From the NCBI RefSeq assembly GCF_004402235.1, contig NZ_SOFS01000015.1:62001-126000 (forward strand): DNA of 64,000 nt, in the 5' to 3' direction. This document shows positions 50,966 through 60,540 of this stretch, piece after piece. The notes under the pieces were generated by a model. It searched no databases. It saw nothing but the letters and a program-made list of their open reading frames with translations, and was not told the DNA's origin. Numbering within the stretch: position 1 is the stretch's first letter; each line of letters starts with the position of its first letter. The translations under genes were made by a program, and so were the position numbers. The stretch comes from Cryobacterium glucosi. Its GTDB lineage: Bacteria > Actinomycetota > Actinomycetes > Actinomycetales > Microbacteriaceae.

Positions 50966-53391
50966 CACGCGCCCCTGTCCGGCCGGTTCTCACCGTCCTG
51001 ATCGGCGACGCGCCTGCGGTAGCCCGACCCGTACCCGGACTCCGGTGTCGCGCCATCGACACCCGCATCGGAAGTGCCGCCGACCGCCCCGGCGGGCTGC
51101 GCCTCCACGAAGAGGGCCTCCATCGGGACATCCTGGGTGGTTCCCTTGATGCGGTACCGCACGCCCAGCCAGGCGATCCAGACGAACGGAACGACTCCAC
51201 CGAAGATGAAGACGAGGTCGCCGGGCATCCGCAGCCATTCCAGGACCGTGTTGCCGGTTCCGGTGATGAAGTTCATGCTGCGGGCCTCGAAGTAGCCATC
51301 GCTGACGGAGTGCCACAACTGCAGCACACCGAGCGGCAGGAGCGTCGCGAAGGTCATCCAGGCCAGGCCGATGTTGAGCGACCAGAACGAGATCTTGGCG
51401 AGCCGGTCCGGCCAGCGTTTGGCCGGAATCAGGTAGCGCAGGGCGAAGAGGGATAGTCCCACGCCCATCATCCCGTAGACGCCCATCATCGACGCGTGGG
51501 CATGGTTGGCGGTCAGGGCGGTGCCGATCTCGTAGTACGAGACGATCGGGAGGTTGATCAGGAATCCGAAGACGCCGGCGCCGAGGAAGTTCCAGAAGCC
51601 GACGGCCACGAGGAACATCACCGACCAGCGATGTGGGAACGGGGCGGCGCTTCGGGATTGCTGGCGGGCCCCGAGTTGCAGGAAGCTCCACGCTTCCACA
51701 GTGAGGAACGTCAGCGGGATCACCTCGAGTGCGGAGAAGAACGCACCCAGCGCCATGTGCTCGACGGGGGTTCCCGAGAAGTACAGGTGGTGCATGGTTC
51801 CGAGGATTCCGCCCGCGGAGTACAGGATCACGTCGAGCAGGATGATCTGCATCGCGATCCGGCGGTGCACGACGCCGAGCATCACGAAGATGTAGGCGAC
51901 CATGACGGTCGTGAAAAGTTCGAGGAAGTCCTCGACCCAGAGATGCACAACCCAGAAGCGCCAGAATTCGGCGACGCTCAGTGTCACTTCGCTGCCGGCG
52001 AGCATGCCGACGGCGTAGAAGGCGGGGATGGAGAGACCCGAATAGAAGAACAGCCACGGCAGGTTGAACCGGTGTTCAGACTTCAGCCGGGCCCGGATAC
52101 CGCGGTAGATGATCGCGATCCAGATGAACATCCCGACGGTCAGCAAGCCCTGCCAGAACTTCGGCAGGTCGATGTACTCCCACTGCATCCCCCAGAACGG
52201 CGAGTCCTTGGCGGCGGTGACGCCGAAGATGCTGAGGGCTTCTCCCGCTAGGGAACCGGCGACGACCAAGGCGAGGGCTCCCAGGAGGATGTATGCGAGC
52301 CAGTGCTGCCGCTTCGGTTCGTGACCCGAGATATACGGCGCGAGGAAGATCCCTGCCGCGAGGAACGAGGCTGCTGTCCAGAGCAGGGAGAGTTGCACGT
52401 GCCAGGTCCTGGCGAGGTTGATCGGCAACAGCTGGGCGAGGTCGATCCCGAAGAAGCTCGTCAGATCGACCCGGTAGTGTTCGACGGCCGCGCCGAGGAA
52501 CGCCTGCGCGAGGAACATCAACGCGACGACGAAGAAGAACCAGGCGGTCGCAGACTGGGCGGGGGTGACGGCGACGTCGCCGGGCTGCCTGAAGGACAGC
52601 GGCGGGGTCTCTTCTCCGTGCTGCCAGCCCATTCGCTTGCTCCAGCGCCCGTAGAGGGCGAACAGCGCGCCGAGGGCAACCATCAGCGAAATGAGCGACA
52701 GACCGCTCCACACGATGATGTCCGCGGTGGGCCCGTTGTCGACGAGCTTCTCCGCCGGCCAGTTGTTGGTGTACGAGTAGTTGTGCCCCGGCCGTTCGGC
52801 CGCGGAGCCCCACGCGGTCCAGGCGAAGAACGCCGTGAGCTCGTGGATCTCGGCCGGATCGGTGATCACGCTCGGGATCAGCCCGTTCTGGGTCGTCGGA
52901 GTGCCGAAGAAGTCCGCATAGTGTTTCTGGACAGACTCGAACGCACTGATCTGCAGGTCCGTGAACACGAGATTTCCCGTTGCCGGGTCGTACCGGTTGG
53001 TCCGCATCATCGTGACGAGTGCTCCGTGCGGGTCCTGCACGCCCGAGGCGGTGAGGGCGTCGAGGACGAAGGTCGAGGACCGGCGGAGATAGTCGGCAGT
53101 GTAGTCGGGACCGAGATAGCCGCCGTGTCCGACGATCGAGCCGTATTCCTGAAGGCCGCGTTGCACGAAGGTCTGCTGGCCGGCAGTGATCTCGGCGCCC
53201 GTGAAGACGACCGTTCCCCGTTCGTCCACGACCTGTTTGGGCTGGGGCATCGAATCGGTGTACGTCATCACGGCGAGGAATCCCATCACCGCGAAGCCGA
53301 AGATCATCACGAGGGCGACGCCCTGCAGCCAACCCTTGGACACCATCAACTCGGAACGAATTCTTCCGACCCCGGATTTCAGTTGGACCAT
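50965..53391 (-). CDS. norZ: Quinol-dependent nitric oxide reductase (qNOR)
   Basis: 808 aa heme-copper-oxidase-like enzyme reducing 2 NO to N2O with quinol electrons. The N-terminal extension (RGTVVFTGAEITAGQQTFVQRGLQEYGSIVGHGGYLGPDYTADYLRR) is the qNOR cytochrome-c-like periplasmic domain without a heme c motif. The NorB core has HVQLSLLWTAASFLAAGIFLAP, VVHLWVEDFLELFTTVMVAY with FeB/heme His, GTMHHLYFSG with the His pair, and the conserved Glu in FFSALEVIPLTFLTVEAW. The last heme His is in NHAHASMMGVYGMMG. ATG at 53391 was chosen (AGGG upstream). It heads a four-gene coupled operon. Confidence 0.93.
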   Translation of the reverse strand: MVQLKSGVGRIRSELMVSKGWLQGVALVMIFGFAVMGFLAVMTYTDSMPQPKQVVDERGTVVFTGAEITAGQQTFVQRGLQEYGSIVGHGGYLGPDYTADYLRRSSTFVLDALTASGVQDPHGALVTMMRTNRYDPATGNLVFTDLQISAFESVQKHYADFFGTPTTQNGLIPSVITDPAEIHELTAFFAWTAWGSAAERPGHNYSYTNNWPAEKLVDNGPTADIIVWSGLSLISLMVALGALFALYGRWSKRMGWQHGEETPPLSFRQPGDVAVTPAQSATAWFFFVVALMFLAQAFLGAAVEHYRVDLTSFFGIDLAQLLPINLARTWHVQLSLLWTAASFLAAGIFLAPYISGHEPKRQHWLAYILLGALALVVAGSLAGEALSIFGVTAAKDSPFWGMQWEYIDLPKFWQGLLTVGMFIWIAIIYRGIRARLKSEHRFNLPWLFFYSGLSIPAFYAVGMLAGSEVTLSVAEFWRFWVVHLWVEDFLELFTTVMVAYIFVMLGVVHRRIAMQIILLDVILYSAGGILGTMHHLYFSGTPVEHMALGAFFSALEVIPLTFLTVEAWSFLQLGARQQSRSAAPFPHRWSVMFLVAVGFWNFLGAGVFGFLINLPIVSYYEIGTALTANHAHASMMGVYGMMGVGLSLFALRYLIPAKRWPDRLAKISFWSLNIGLAWMTFATLLPLGVLQLWHSVSDGYFEARSMNFITGTGNTVLEWLRMPGDLVFIFGGVVPFVWIAWLGVRYRIKGTTQDVPMEALFVEAQPAGAVGGTSDAGVDGATPESGYGSGYRRRVADQDGENRPDRGA

Positions 53392-53504
53392 GTCGGACCC
53401 TCTCGCTGTTGCCTTGTTCAAGGTCGTGCGGCATGCCCGCGCTCGCGACAGCCGAAGTTCCTCCCCCGAATGGGTCACGCGAGGTGGGGAAAAACTACCA
53501 CGTC

Positions 53505-53529
53505 TTAAAACTTATTAACTTCATTTTAA
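53505..53529. promoter_or_regulatory. AT-rich inverted repeat upstream of NO reductase
   Basis: TTAAAA (53505-53510) and TTTTAA (53524-53529) flank a 13-bp centre that contains two AACTT direct repeats, in a markedly AT-rich island about 115-140 bp upstream of norZ. This would suit the promoter and a binding site for an anaerobic or NO-responsive regulator. The rest of the 297-bp gap to the nirK remnant shows only a small CGGCGA-AACA-TCGCCG hairpin near 53615. Confidence 0.4.
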
Positions 53530-53688
53530 TGCGCACAATTCTCGTCGAAGGGAAGTGATCGGAACATAAACACCAGATCAAACGGTGAGGCCCCGGAATA
53601 GGACCGCGGCGAAACATCGCCGAAACAAATTCACCGGTGAGGTGCGACACGCCGCATGGGGCGCCTTCCCGGCGTTTTCAGACCGGAT

Positions 53689-53895
53689 TCACGGTGTGGC
53701 GGCTAAGACCCCACGGGCACCCTTCTCCGCATCCGACATGACGTGGCTGACGAACGGATAGCGCCCGGCCTCGGGGAAGGTGAGCTCGACGAAGCCGCCC
53801 TGCGCCGCGGCGAGGTCGAGCACCTGCGCCAGGTCGGCAGGCTGCGAATATGACGGAATCTCCTCAACACGTACCTGATCAGAGCTAGTTTCCAC
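53689..53895 (-). pseudogene. Remnant of copper nitrite reductase (nirK-like), C-terminal fragment
   Basis: 68 codons. Residues about 23-68 (VLDLAAAQGGFVELTFPEAGRYPFVSHVMSDAEKGARGVLAA) match the end of the second cupredoxin domain of NirK-type nitrite reductases, including the His of YPFVSH that ligates type-2 copper in those enzymes. The first roughly 300-400 residues (type-1 copper site, other ligands) are absent, and the upstream DNA shows no continuation. It sits directly upstream of norZ on the same strand, where nirK is expected. Another multicopper protein could be the source. A short functional protein is unlikely. Confidence 0.68.
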
Positions 53896-53934
53896 AGACC
53901 TGAGCCATGCTCAAAGAATGTCGGTGGTCGGTCG

Positions 53935-53940
53935 TAACGT
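53935..53940 (+). promoter_or_regulatory. -10 element of the DUF222/HNH gene
   Basis: TAACGT ends 6 bases before the ATG at 53947, again without a Shine-Dalgarno, matching the leaderless pattern at other genes in the window. Confidence 0.45.
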
Positions 53941-53946
53941 GGGGGC

Positions 53947-55494
53947 ATGACCAACTGTCCCGAGTCACCCGCTTCACCCGATCAGCCGCACGGCGACCGG
54001 GGGCAGGGTGACCCGGTGCACGGTGACCCGGTGCAGGGCGGCGTGCTCGACGGGTTGCGGTCGATGGCGGATGTCGTCACCGGCCTGGGCGGTTCGTCTG
54101 CAGCTGTCGACACGCTCAGCGATGAAGCGGTGCTCGAGGGGCACATGTTGATCGCGGGAGCCCGGCGGGCCTTGGACACCCAGGCGGCGTGGTTCGCCGC
54201 AACCCTGGCCCGGCGGTCCCGACCCGAACTCGGCGGGAAGGGCCTCGCGGCCCGGCAAGGCTTCCGGACTCCGGAAGACCTGCTGCAGAGCATCTCCGGA
54301 TCGAGCAGAGGGGACGCTGCCAAGCTCTTCGCGGTCGGCCGGTTGCTCTCTGAGACCGACGCCGCCGAGAAAGCCGCCCGCGAAGCCGCCGACGCGAAGA
54401 AGCTGCTCGACGAGATCCCGCCCCTCGACGGCGCCGCCCCGGACCTACCGCCGCTCGAACTGCCGGTTCCGCCGGCCGCAGTGCCGCCCTGGCACGCCCC
54501 GATCGGCCGGGCCCTGCGCGAGGGCTGGCTGAGCGTCGAGAAGGCAGACTCGCTCCGGAAAGGGCTCGGCGACCTGGACCGGGCGATCACCCCGGAGAAA
54601 CTCGCCACTGCCCTGGCCCGGCTCCTCGCCGAGGCGCGCACGGTGAACGCTGACCAACTGTTCAAGCGCGCCCGGCAGGTGCGGGACGTGCTCGATGAAG
54701 CCGGCATCGCCGCCCGCGAGAAAGCCGACTACGACGACCGGTCCCTGCGGTTCTGGCGACTCCACACGGGACAGGTGCGCATGGTCGGGTTGTTCGCCCC
54801 GGAAGACGGCGAATACCTGATGAGTACCTACGACGCCATTACCAGCCCCCGCCGGGGCGGGGTCCGCTTTGTGGACAAGGAGCAGGCAGCGTGGGCGAAG
54901 CGCGTGCAGGACGACCCGCGCACCACCGAACAGCTCACCGCGGACGCATTCCTCGCCCTGACCAAACTCGGCGTCAAAGCCGACCCCAAGCGCATCGCCG
55001 GAAGCCGCAGCCCCGCCGTCCGCATGATCACCATCCGCCCCAGGAGCACCACACCCGCCGGTTTCGCGCCCAGGGGAACCACAACCACCGATGCCGCGCC
55101 AACCGAGGCCCCGTCACCCACAGCCGACGCTGCGGCGAACCCCGAAACCGCGTCACCCGCGCTCCAGCCCGGCGTCATCGAGGGGACTGCGGTCGCCCAA
55201 CGCGCGGCCCTCGCCCTCCGCGACGGCGGCTGCATGTGGCCCGGCTGCGACCGGCCACCCTCCTGAACCGAAACCCACCACATCCAACACTGGAAAGAGG
55301 ACACCGGCGAGACCAACCTCGACCAGGGCATCCTGCTCTGCCGCGGCGACCACCTCAGGCTCCACAACGAACACTGGCGCATCACCCGCGACGACACGGG
55401 CGGCTACTGGCTCACCCCACCACCCGGACTCGACCCCGAACAGAAACCCATCCCCCTCACCAGCAGGAGCGAGATCCTCCGCGACGACGACTGA
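53947..55494 (+). pseudogene. DUF222/13E12 HNH endonuclease gene interrupted by in-frame TGA
   Basis: The frame codes for a DUF222 protein (VLEGHMLIAGARRALDTQAAWFAATLARRSRPELG, then ARQGFRTPEDLLQSISGSSRGDAAKLFAVGR) up to CMWPGCDRPPS, where TGA occurs at 55264-55266. The same frame continues for 75 codons with THHIQHWKEDTG, LLCRGDHLRLHNEHW and a stop at 55492-55494, i.e. the second half of the HNH zinc finger. Relatives typically have Trp (TGG) after PPS, so a single G-to-A change would explain the stop. The truncated 439-aa product would keep DUF222 but lose the nuclease core. A sequencing error is the alternative. Confidence 0.85.
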
Positions 55495-55639
55495 ATCAGC
55501 GGAGATGACGGACAGGACGGGCTCGGACGCCCGGGCGGAGTACGCGCCGGGTCCACCCCCGGAACCCGGGTTCGGGCGAAGCCCGATCGAACGCGCGCGA
55601 CGGGCTTCACGCGGAAGGACGCCAGAGACGCTCGAGACG

Positions 55640-56080
55640 CTACAGGCCCAGGCCGACCCAGGAGTGGGTGCCGTCGACTTCGTACTGCTTCTTCCAGATC
55701 GGGACCTCGGCCTTGACCGCCTCGACGAGACGCTCGCAGACCAGGAAGGCGTCGGCGCGGTGCGCACTCGCGACGGCGGCGACGAGGGCGAGGTCGCCGA
55801 CCTCGAGGTGGCCGATCCGGTGGCTGACGACGAGCTCCACCGCGGGGTTCCCGGCCCGGAACCGCGCGGCGATCTCCGTGAGGATACGTCCGGCATCCGG
55901 ATGGGCGCTGTAGTCGAGGCCCGTCACGGCGCCTGCGGCGTCGGGGTCGTGATCCCGCACCTGGCCCACGAAGGTGACGACGGCGCCGGCTGACCGCGAG
56001 GACACCGCGAGGACGTGCGCAGCCACATCGAGCGTCTGCTCGGTGACGAGGGATAGCGGCGGTATGCGTTCGGATTCCAC
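55640..56080 (-). CDS. moaE: MoaE, molybdopterin synthase catalytic subunit
   Basis: 146 aa. MoaE transfers two sulfurs from MoaD thiocarboxylate to precursor Z. Landmarks: GAVVTFVGQVRDHDPDAAGAVTGLDYSAHPDAGRIL, VELVVSHRIGHLEVGDLALVAAVASAHRADAFLVCERLVEAVKAEVPIWKKQ with the catalytic Lys pair region. The GTG at 56080 is preceded by TACTGT with 6 bases between, again a leaderless layout. It is separated from the other moa genes; the 145-bp gap to the HNH pseudogene holds only an imperfect GC hairpin. Confidence 0.94.
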   Translation of the reverse strand: MESERIPPLSLVTEQTLDVAAHVLAVSSRSAGAVVTFVGQVRDHDPDAAGAVTGLDYSAHPDAGRILTEIAARFRAGNPAVELVVSHRIGHLEVGDLALVAAVASAHRADAFLVCERLVEAVKAEVPIWKKQYEVDGTHSWVGLGL

Positions 56081-56086
56081 AGCCCC

Positions 56087-56092
56087 ACAGTA
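56087..56092 (-). promoter_or_regulatory. -10 element for leaderless moaE transcript
   Basis: TACTGT on the minus strand ends 6 bases before the GTG at 56080, with no Shine-Dalgarno between. Confidence 0.45.
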
Positions 56093-56190
56093 CCCGCGCA
56101 GCATCCTCGCCGCGCGGACGCACCCGGCAGTATGCTGGCGCCGGCGGAATCCCCGCTCCGCCGAACCGACTGCCGGAACGAGGTTCACCG

Positions 56191-57699
56191 ATGCCCCACC
56201 AGCCCCACAGACTGATCCCCGCGAGTTTCGCTCCCGGACCCTCCCTCGACCTGCGCACGCGGGTCGAGATCACGCCCGACTTCGGTCAGGGCGCCACGAT
56301 CGCCGGCTACGCCGTCTCGAGTGACGGCCCCGTCCCCGCGGCGATCGGACTCGACCGTGCCGCGCTCACGGAGGCCGGGTTCACCGGTGCGGTGGGCCAG
56401 GCGCTCGTGCTCCCCCAGGCATCCGCACCGACCCTCGTCGCCATCGGCGTCGGCGCGCAGGGTCTGCTCACGACGGCGACCCTGAGAGACGCCGCCGCCG
56501 CGTTCGCCAGGGCCGGCCGGCAGGGACGCCGTCTCGCGACGGACCTCCTGGACGCCGCGAGCGGGCTCGACCCGGTCGCGGCCAGCGCGTCCGTCGTCGA
56601 GGGCGCCGTGCTCGCACGCTATCGCTACCTCGAACTCAAGACGGCGACCACCCACATTCCCCTCAAAGCGCTCGACCTCGTCGGGAGCACCGCACACGCA
56701 GGCGGCGTCGCACGCGGCCTCGCCCTCGCCCGGGCGACGGCCCTCGCGCGCGACCTTGCTGCCGCCCCGCCCTCCCATCTCACGGCGACGGTCTTCGGCG
56801 ACTTCGCAGAGGCTCTCGCACCGCAATTCGGGCTCGAGGTGAGCGTCTTCGACAAGGCGGAACTCATCGAGCTCGGCTGCGGCGGCCTCCTCGGCGTCAA
56901 TGCCGGCAGCATCGAAGAGCCCCGGATGATCGAGGTCCGGTATCGCCCCTCCGAACAGCCGACCGGGCACCTCGCCCTCGTCGGCAAGGGCATCATGTAC
57001 GACTCCGGCGGGATCGCTCTCAAGCCGGGCGACGTCACGCACCTCGCGATGAAGATGGACATGTCCGGTGCCGGCGCGATCTTCGCCGCGATGACTGCGC
57101 TCACAGAACTCGGCTGCACGAACGCCGTGACCGCCTATCTGATGTGCACAGACAACATGCCCTCCGGTTCGGCGACCGCGATGGGTGACGTCCTCACGAT
57201 CCGCGGCGGCACGACCGTCGAAGTCAAGAACACCGACGCGGAGGGGCGGCTCGTGATGGCGGACGGGCTCGTCCTCGCCACCGAAGAGGGCGTTGACGCC
57301 ATCGTCGACCTCGCGACCCTCACCGGGGCTGCGCTCGTCTCGCTCGGCCCGATGATGGCGGCGCTGTTCGGCAACGACCAGGACATCATCGACCAGGTGC
57401 GCGCGGCATCCGACCTCACCGACGAGACAGTCTGGCAACTTCCGCTCGACCGCCGCTACCGCAACCAGCTCGACTCGGACGTCGCGGACATGTCGAACCT
57501 CGGCGGGCCGTTCGCCGGCGCGACGACCGCTGCCCTGTTCCTCGCGGACTTCGTCGGCGACACCCCCTGGGCGCACGTCGACATGTGCGGCCCGATGCAG
57601 TCGGACTCCGACGACTCCTGGCGGACCAAGGGACCGACCGGTTTCGGAGCCCGCCTGCTCGTCGAGCTCGCGCTCGCGTTCCGGCCCCCGGCCGCCTGA
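56191..57699 (+). CDS. pepA: Leucyl aminopeptidase (M17)
   Basis: 502 aa, hexameric dinuclear-metal aminopeptidase that removes N-terminal residues from peptides. Metal and catalytic motifs: LVGKGIMYDSGGIALKPG with Lys and Asp ligands, KMDMSGAGAIFAAM, the family signature NTDAEGRLVMADGL, and the C-terminal WAHVDMCGPM. The N-terminal 160 residues are the variable macro-like domain. It is divergent from moaE, with no link to the neighbouring catabolic operon. Confidence 0.93.
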   Translation: MPHQPHRLIPASFAPGPSLDLRTRVEITPDFGQGATIAGYAVSSDGPVPAAIGLDRAALTEAGFTGAVGQALVLPQASAPTLVAIGVGAQGLLTTATLRDAAAAFARAGRQGRRLATDLLDAASGLDPVAASASVVEGAVLARYRYLELKTATTHIPLKALDLVGSTAHAGGVARGLALARATALARDLAAAPPSHLTATVFGDFAEALAPQFGLEVSVFDKAELIELGCGGLLGVNAGSIEEPRMIEVRYRPSEQPTGHLALVGKGIMYDSGGIALKPGDVTHLAMKMDMSGAGAIFAAMTALTELGCTNAVTAYLMCTDNMPSGSATAMGDVLTIRGGTTVEVKNTDAEGRLVMADGLVLATEEGVDAIVDLATLTGAALVSLGPMMAALFGNDQDIIDQVRAASDLTDETVWQLPLDRRYRNQLDSDVADMSNLGGPFAGATTAALFLADFVGDTPWAHVDMCGPMQSDSDDSWRTKGPTGFGARLLVELALAFRPPAA

Positions 57700-57795
57700 G
57701 CACGGCCGCCAACTGCGGAGCGCACGGTCGGCTCCTGCTTCGGCTTGCGCGCACCGGATGCCCGGCCCGAGCGACCGGACAGCGATCGCCTCCCA

Positions 57796-59019
57796 TCACA
57801 CCCGTTCGAAGACGGCGGCGAGGCCCTGTCCACCCCCGATGCACATGGTCTCGAGCAGGTACTGCCCCCCGGTGCGGTGCAGGTGCCTGCTCGCGGTCGC
57901 CAGGATGCGTGCGCCGGTGGCACCGACGGGGTGACCCAGGGAGATGCCGGAACCGTTCACGTTGGTGCGTTCCCAGTCGGCGTCGGTGAATTTCCACTCC
58001 CGGCTGACCGCGAGCACCTGCGCGGCGAATGCCTCATTGAGCTCGATCAGGTCGATGTCCGCGAGGGTGAGGCCTGCGCGTTCGAGGGCCTTCTTCGTTG
58101 CGGGCACCGGCCCGATGCCCATCCGCGAGGGCTCGACGCCGGCCCTTGCCCACGTCACGAGGCGCACGAGCGGGGTGAGCCCGAGCTCCGCGGCGCGCTC
58201 AGGGGTCGTCACGAGGCACACGGCGGCGGCGTCGTTCTGCCCGCTCGCGTTTCCGGCGGTGACCGTCGCGGCGGCATCCGTCTTCACGAGAATGGGACGC
58301 AGCCCGGCGAGACCGGCCAGGGTCGTGTCCGGCCGCGGGGTTTCGTCGCGGGAGACGACGACGGCGCCCTTCCGCCCCGGAACCGTGACCGGAACGATTT
58401 CGGCGTCGAAGCGGCCCTCGGCAACGGCCGCCGCGGCGCGCTGCTGGGACCGCACGGCGAGCTCGTCCTGCTCGGTACGACCGATGCCGTACTCCCGGCG
58501 CAGGTTCTCCGCGGTCTCGAGCATGCCGCCGGGAACCGGGTAGTTGCGGCCGCCGGCGGTCTCCCGGCCACGGCTGAGCGCGTCGCGCAGCAGCAGGCCC
58601 GGCCCGGCCGTGATTCCGAAACGGGAATCGACGGTGTAGAACGGCGCCTGGCTCATCGAGTCGACTCCGCCGGCCACGACGACGTCGCTGATGCCGGTCT
58701 GCACCTGCATCGCCGCGTCGAGCACGGCCTGCAGGCCGGAGCCGCACCGCCGGTCGAGTTGGAGCCCGCCGACGGTCACCGGCAGGCCGGCATTGAGGGC
58801 GGCGACGCGGGCGACGGATGCCGCCTCCGCGGTCGGGTAGGCCTGCCCGAGGATCACGTCGTCGATCACACCCCCGTCGATGCCGGTACGTTCCAGCAGG
58901 GCCGCGATCACGGCGGCGGCGAGGTCGGCCGGCGCGACCGTGGCGAACATCCCGCCGAAGCGCCCGATCGGGGTGCGCACCGGTTCGCAGATGACGACCT
59001 CGCGCATCCGCTCGTTCAT
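57796..59019 (-). CDS. pcaF: Beta-ketoadipyl-CoA thiolase
   Basis: 407 aa thiolase cleaving beta-ketoadipyl-CoA to succinyl-CoA and acetyl-CoA. Nucleophile C92 in [14 protein letters not shown], His in [20 protein letters not shown], and the second Cys in [16 protein letters not shown]. Its ATG at 59019 overlaps the pcaJ stop (ATGA). Its position as last gene of the pca operon supports the beta-ketoadipyl assignment over a general acetyl-CoA acetyltransferase. Confidence 0.9.
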   Translation of the reverse strand: MNERMREVVICEPVRTPIGRFGGMFATVAPADLAAAVIAALLERTGIDGGVIDDVILGQAYPTAEAASVARVAALNAGLPVTVGGLQLDRRCGSGLQAVLDAAMQVQTGISDVVVAGGVDSMSQAPFYTVDSRFGITAGPGLLLRDALSRGRETAGGRNYPVPGGMLETAENLRREYGIGRTEQDELAVRSQQRAAAAVAEGRFDAEIVPVTVPGRKGAVVVSRDETPRPDTTLAGLAGLRPILVKTDAAATVTAGNASGQNDAAAVCLVTTPERAAELGLTPLVRLVTWARAGVEPSRMGIGPVPATKKALERAGLTLADIDLIELNEAFAAQVLAVSREWKFTDADWERTNVNGSGISLGHPVGATGARILATASRHLHRTGGQYLLETMCIGGGQGLAAVFERV

Positions 59020-59693
59020 GCGCCGACCCCTGACAGCAGGGTGCGGATGACGCCCGGTTCCGCGGGCACGAGCAGCCGCGCCCCGGTCGCGGCCTGCACC
59101 TCCGCGACGGTGAGACCCGGAGCGACCTCCCGCAGCACGAGCCCTTCCCCGGTGACGTCGATCACCGCGAGGTCGGTGATGATCCGGGTGACCACGTGCT
59201 TGCCGGTCAGGGGAAGGGAGCACTCCGCCACGATCTTGTGCTCGCCGGCACGCGTGACATGCTCCATCACGACGATCACGGTATCGGCGCCGTGCACGAG
59301 GTCCATCGCCCCGCCCATACCTTTGATCATCTTGCCCGGCACGGCCCAGTTCGCGATGTCTCCCGTCTCCGAGACCTGCATCGCGCCGAGAACGGCCACG
59401 TCGATGACCCCGGCACGGATCATGCCGAAGCTCTGCGCGGAGTCGAAGTACGCCGCACCGGGATTGACGGTGATGGTCTCCTTGCCGGCGTTGATCAGTT
59501 TCGGGTCCTCCTCGCCCTCCCACGGGTACGCCCCGACGCCGAGCACCCCGTTCTCCGAATGCAGGATGACGTGCACCCCCTCCGGCAGGAAGTTCGGGAT
59601 CAGGGTCGGCAGGCCGATCCCGAGGTTGACGTAGCTGTCGGGGGCGAGTTCCTGCGCGGCTCGGGCCGCCATCTCGTTGCGGGTCAGGGGCAT
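59016..59693 (-). CDS. pcaJ: 3-oxoadipate CoA-transferase subunit B
   Basis: 225 aa. The catalytic Glu that forms the CoA thioester intermediate is E47 in [10 protein letters not shown]. The rest ([76 protein letters not shown]) is the standard subunit B pattern. The ATG at 59693 lies one base after the pcaI stop, so the two are made in step. Confidence 0.93.
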   Translation of the reverse strand: MPLTRNEMAARAAQELAPDSYVNLGIGLPTLIPNFLPEGVHVILHSENGVLGVGAYPWEGEEDPKLINAGKETITVNPGAAYFDSAQSFGMIRAGVIDVAVLGAMQVSETGDIANWAVPGKMIKGMGGAMDLVHGADTVIVVMEHVTRAGEHKIVAECSLPLTGKHVVTRIITDLAVIDVTGEGLVLREVAPGLTVAEVQAATGARLLVPAEPGVIRTLLSGVGA

Positions 59694-59694
59694 G

Positions 59695-60519
59695 TCAGCC
59701 TTCCGTTCTGGCGGTCTGGGCGGATGCCGCGGCCGCGGCGGCGTCTCCCGGCCGTGGCCGGGTCGTGACCTTCTCGATCGGGAGGTCATGCGCATCCGCG
59801 TGGTTCAGCTGCACGATCCGTTGCACGTAGATGCCGGCGAGGTGCACGTCGTCCGGATCGATCTCGCCCGGTTCGACGAGCTCGTCGACCTCGGCGATGG
59901 TGATCCGGCCGGCCATCGCTGCCGGCGGGTTGAAGTTGCGGGCCGACTTCTCGAAGACCAGATTGCCGTGCCGGTCGCCGCGAGCGGCGCGCACCAGGGC
60001 GAAGTCGGTGACGATCGCCTCCTCGAGCACGTATTCCTGCGTCTTTCCGAGCGAGGAGAACACCCGGGTCTCCTTCGGCGGCGAGGACACCAGCACCTCC
60101 CCGCCCGGTCCGTAGCGCCAGGGCAGGCCGCCGTCGGCGACCAGGGTTCCAACGCCGCTCGCGGTGAAGAACGCCGGGATGCCGCTGCCGCCCGCGCGAA
60201 GCCGCTCGGCGAGGGTTCCCTGCGGAGTGAGCTCGACCTCGAGGTCCCCGCCGAGGTAGCGCCGAGCGAAGTCCTTGTTCTCGCCGATGTATGACGCGAT
60301 GACCCTGCTGATCCTGCCCTCCCTGAGCAGCTCACCGAGTCCCCAGCCGTCGACGCCGCAGTTGTTGGAGACGACCCGAAGGTCTGTCGTGCCCCGGTCG
60401 AGCAGGGCGCGGATCAGCACGATCGGCACGCCGACCAGGCCGAAGCCGCCGACGGCGAGGGAAGCGCCGTCTGGGATGTCCGCGACGGCGGCCGCCGCGG
60501 AGGTGAACGTCTTATCCAT
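59695..60519 (-). CDS. pcaI: 3-oxoadipate CoA-transferase subunit A
   Basis: 274 aa. CoA-transferase subunit [40 protein letters not shown] near the N-terminus with the GxGGF loop, [40 protein letters not shown], and [44 protein letters not shown] at the end. The last 25 residues are Ala-rich. It pairs with pcaJ to activate 3-oxoadipate with succinyl-CoA. Confidence 0.93.
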   Translation of the reverse strand: MDKTFTSAAAAVADIPDGASLAVGGFGLVGVPIVLIRALLDRGTTDLRVVSNNCGVDGWGLGELLREGRISRVIASYIGENKDFARRYLGGDLEVELTPQGTLAERLRAGGSGIPAFFTASGVGTLVADGGLPWRYGPGGEVLVSSPPKETRVFSSLGKTQEYVLEEAIVTDFALVRAARGDRHGNLVFEKSARNFNPPAAMAGRITIAEVDELVEPGEIDPDDVHLAGIYVQRIVQLNHADAHDLPIEKVTTRPRPGDAAAAAASAQTARTEG

Positions 60520-60540
60520 GGAGCAGTCCTTCGGTCCGGT

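Noticed and set aside
55264-55266. In-frame TGA in the HNH gene as selenocysteine or programmed readthrough
   Set aside because: The expected residue at this point is Trp, no SECIS-like hairpin is evident, and HNH nucleases are not selenoproteins.
57700-57795. Terminator between pepA and pcaF
   Set aside because: The convergent 96-bp gap must contain one, but no stem of 7 bp or more could be found by eye.
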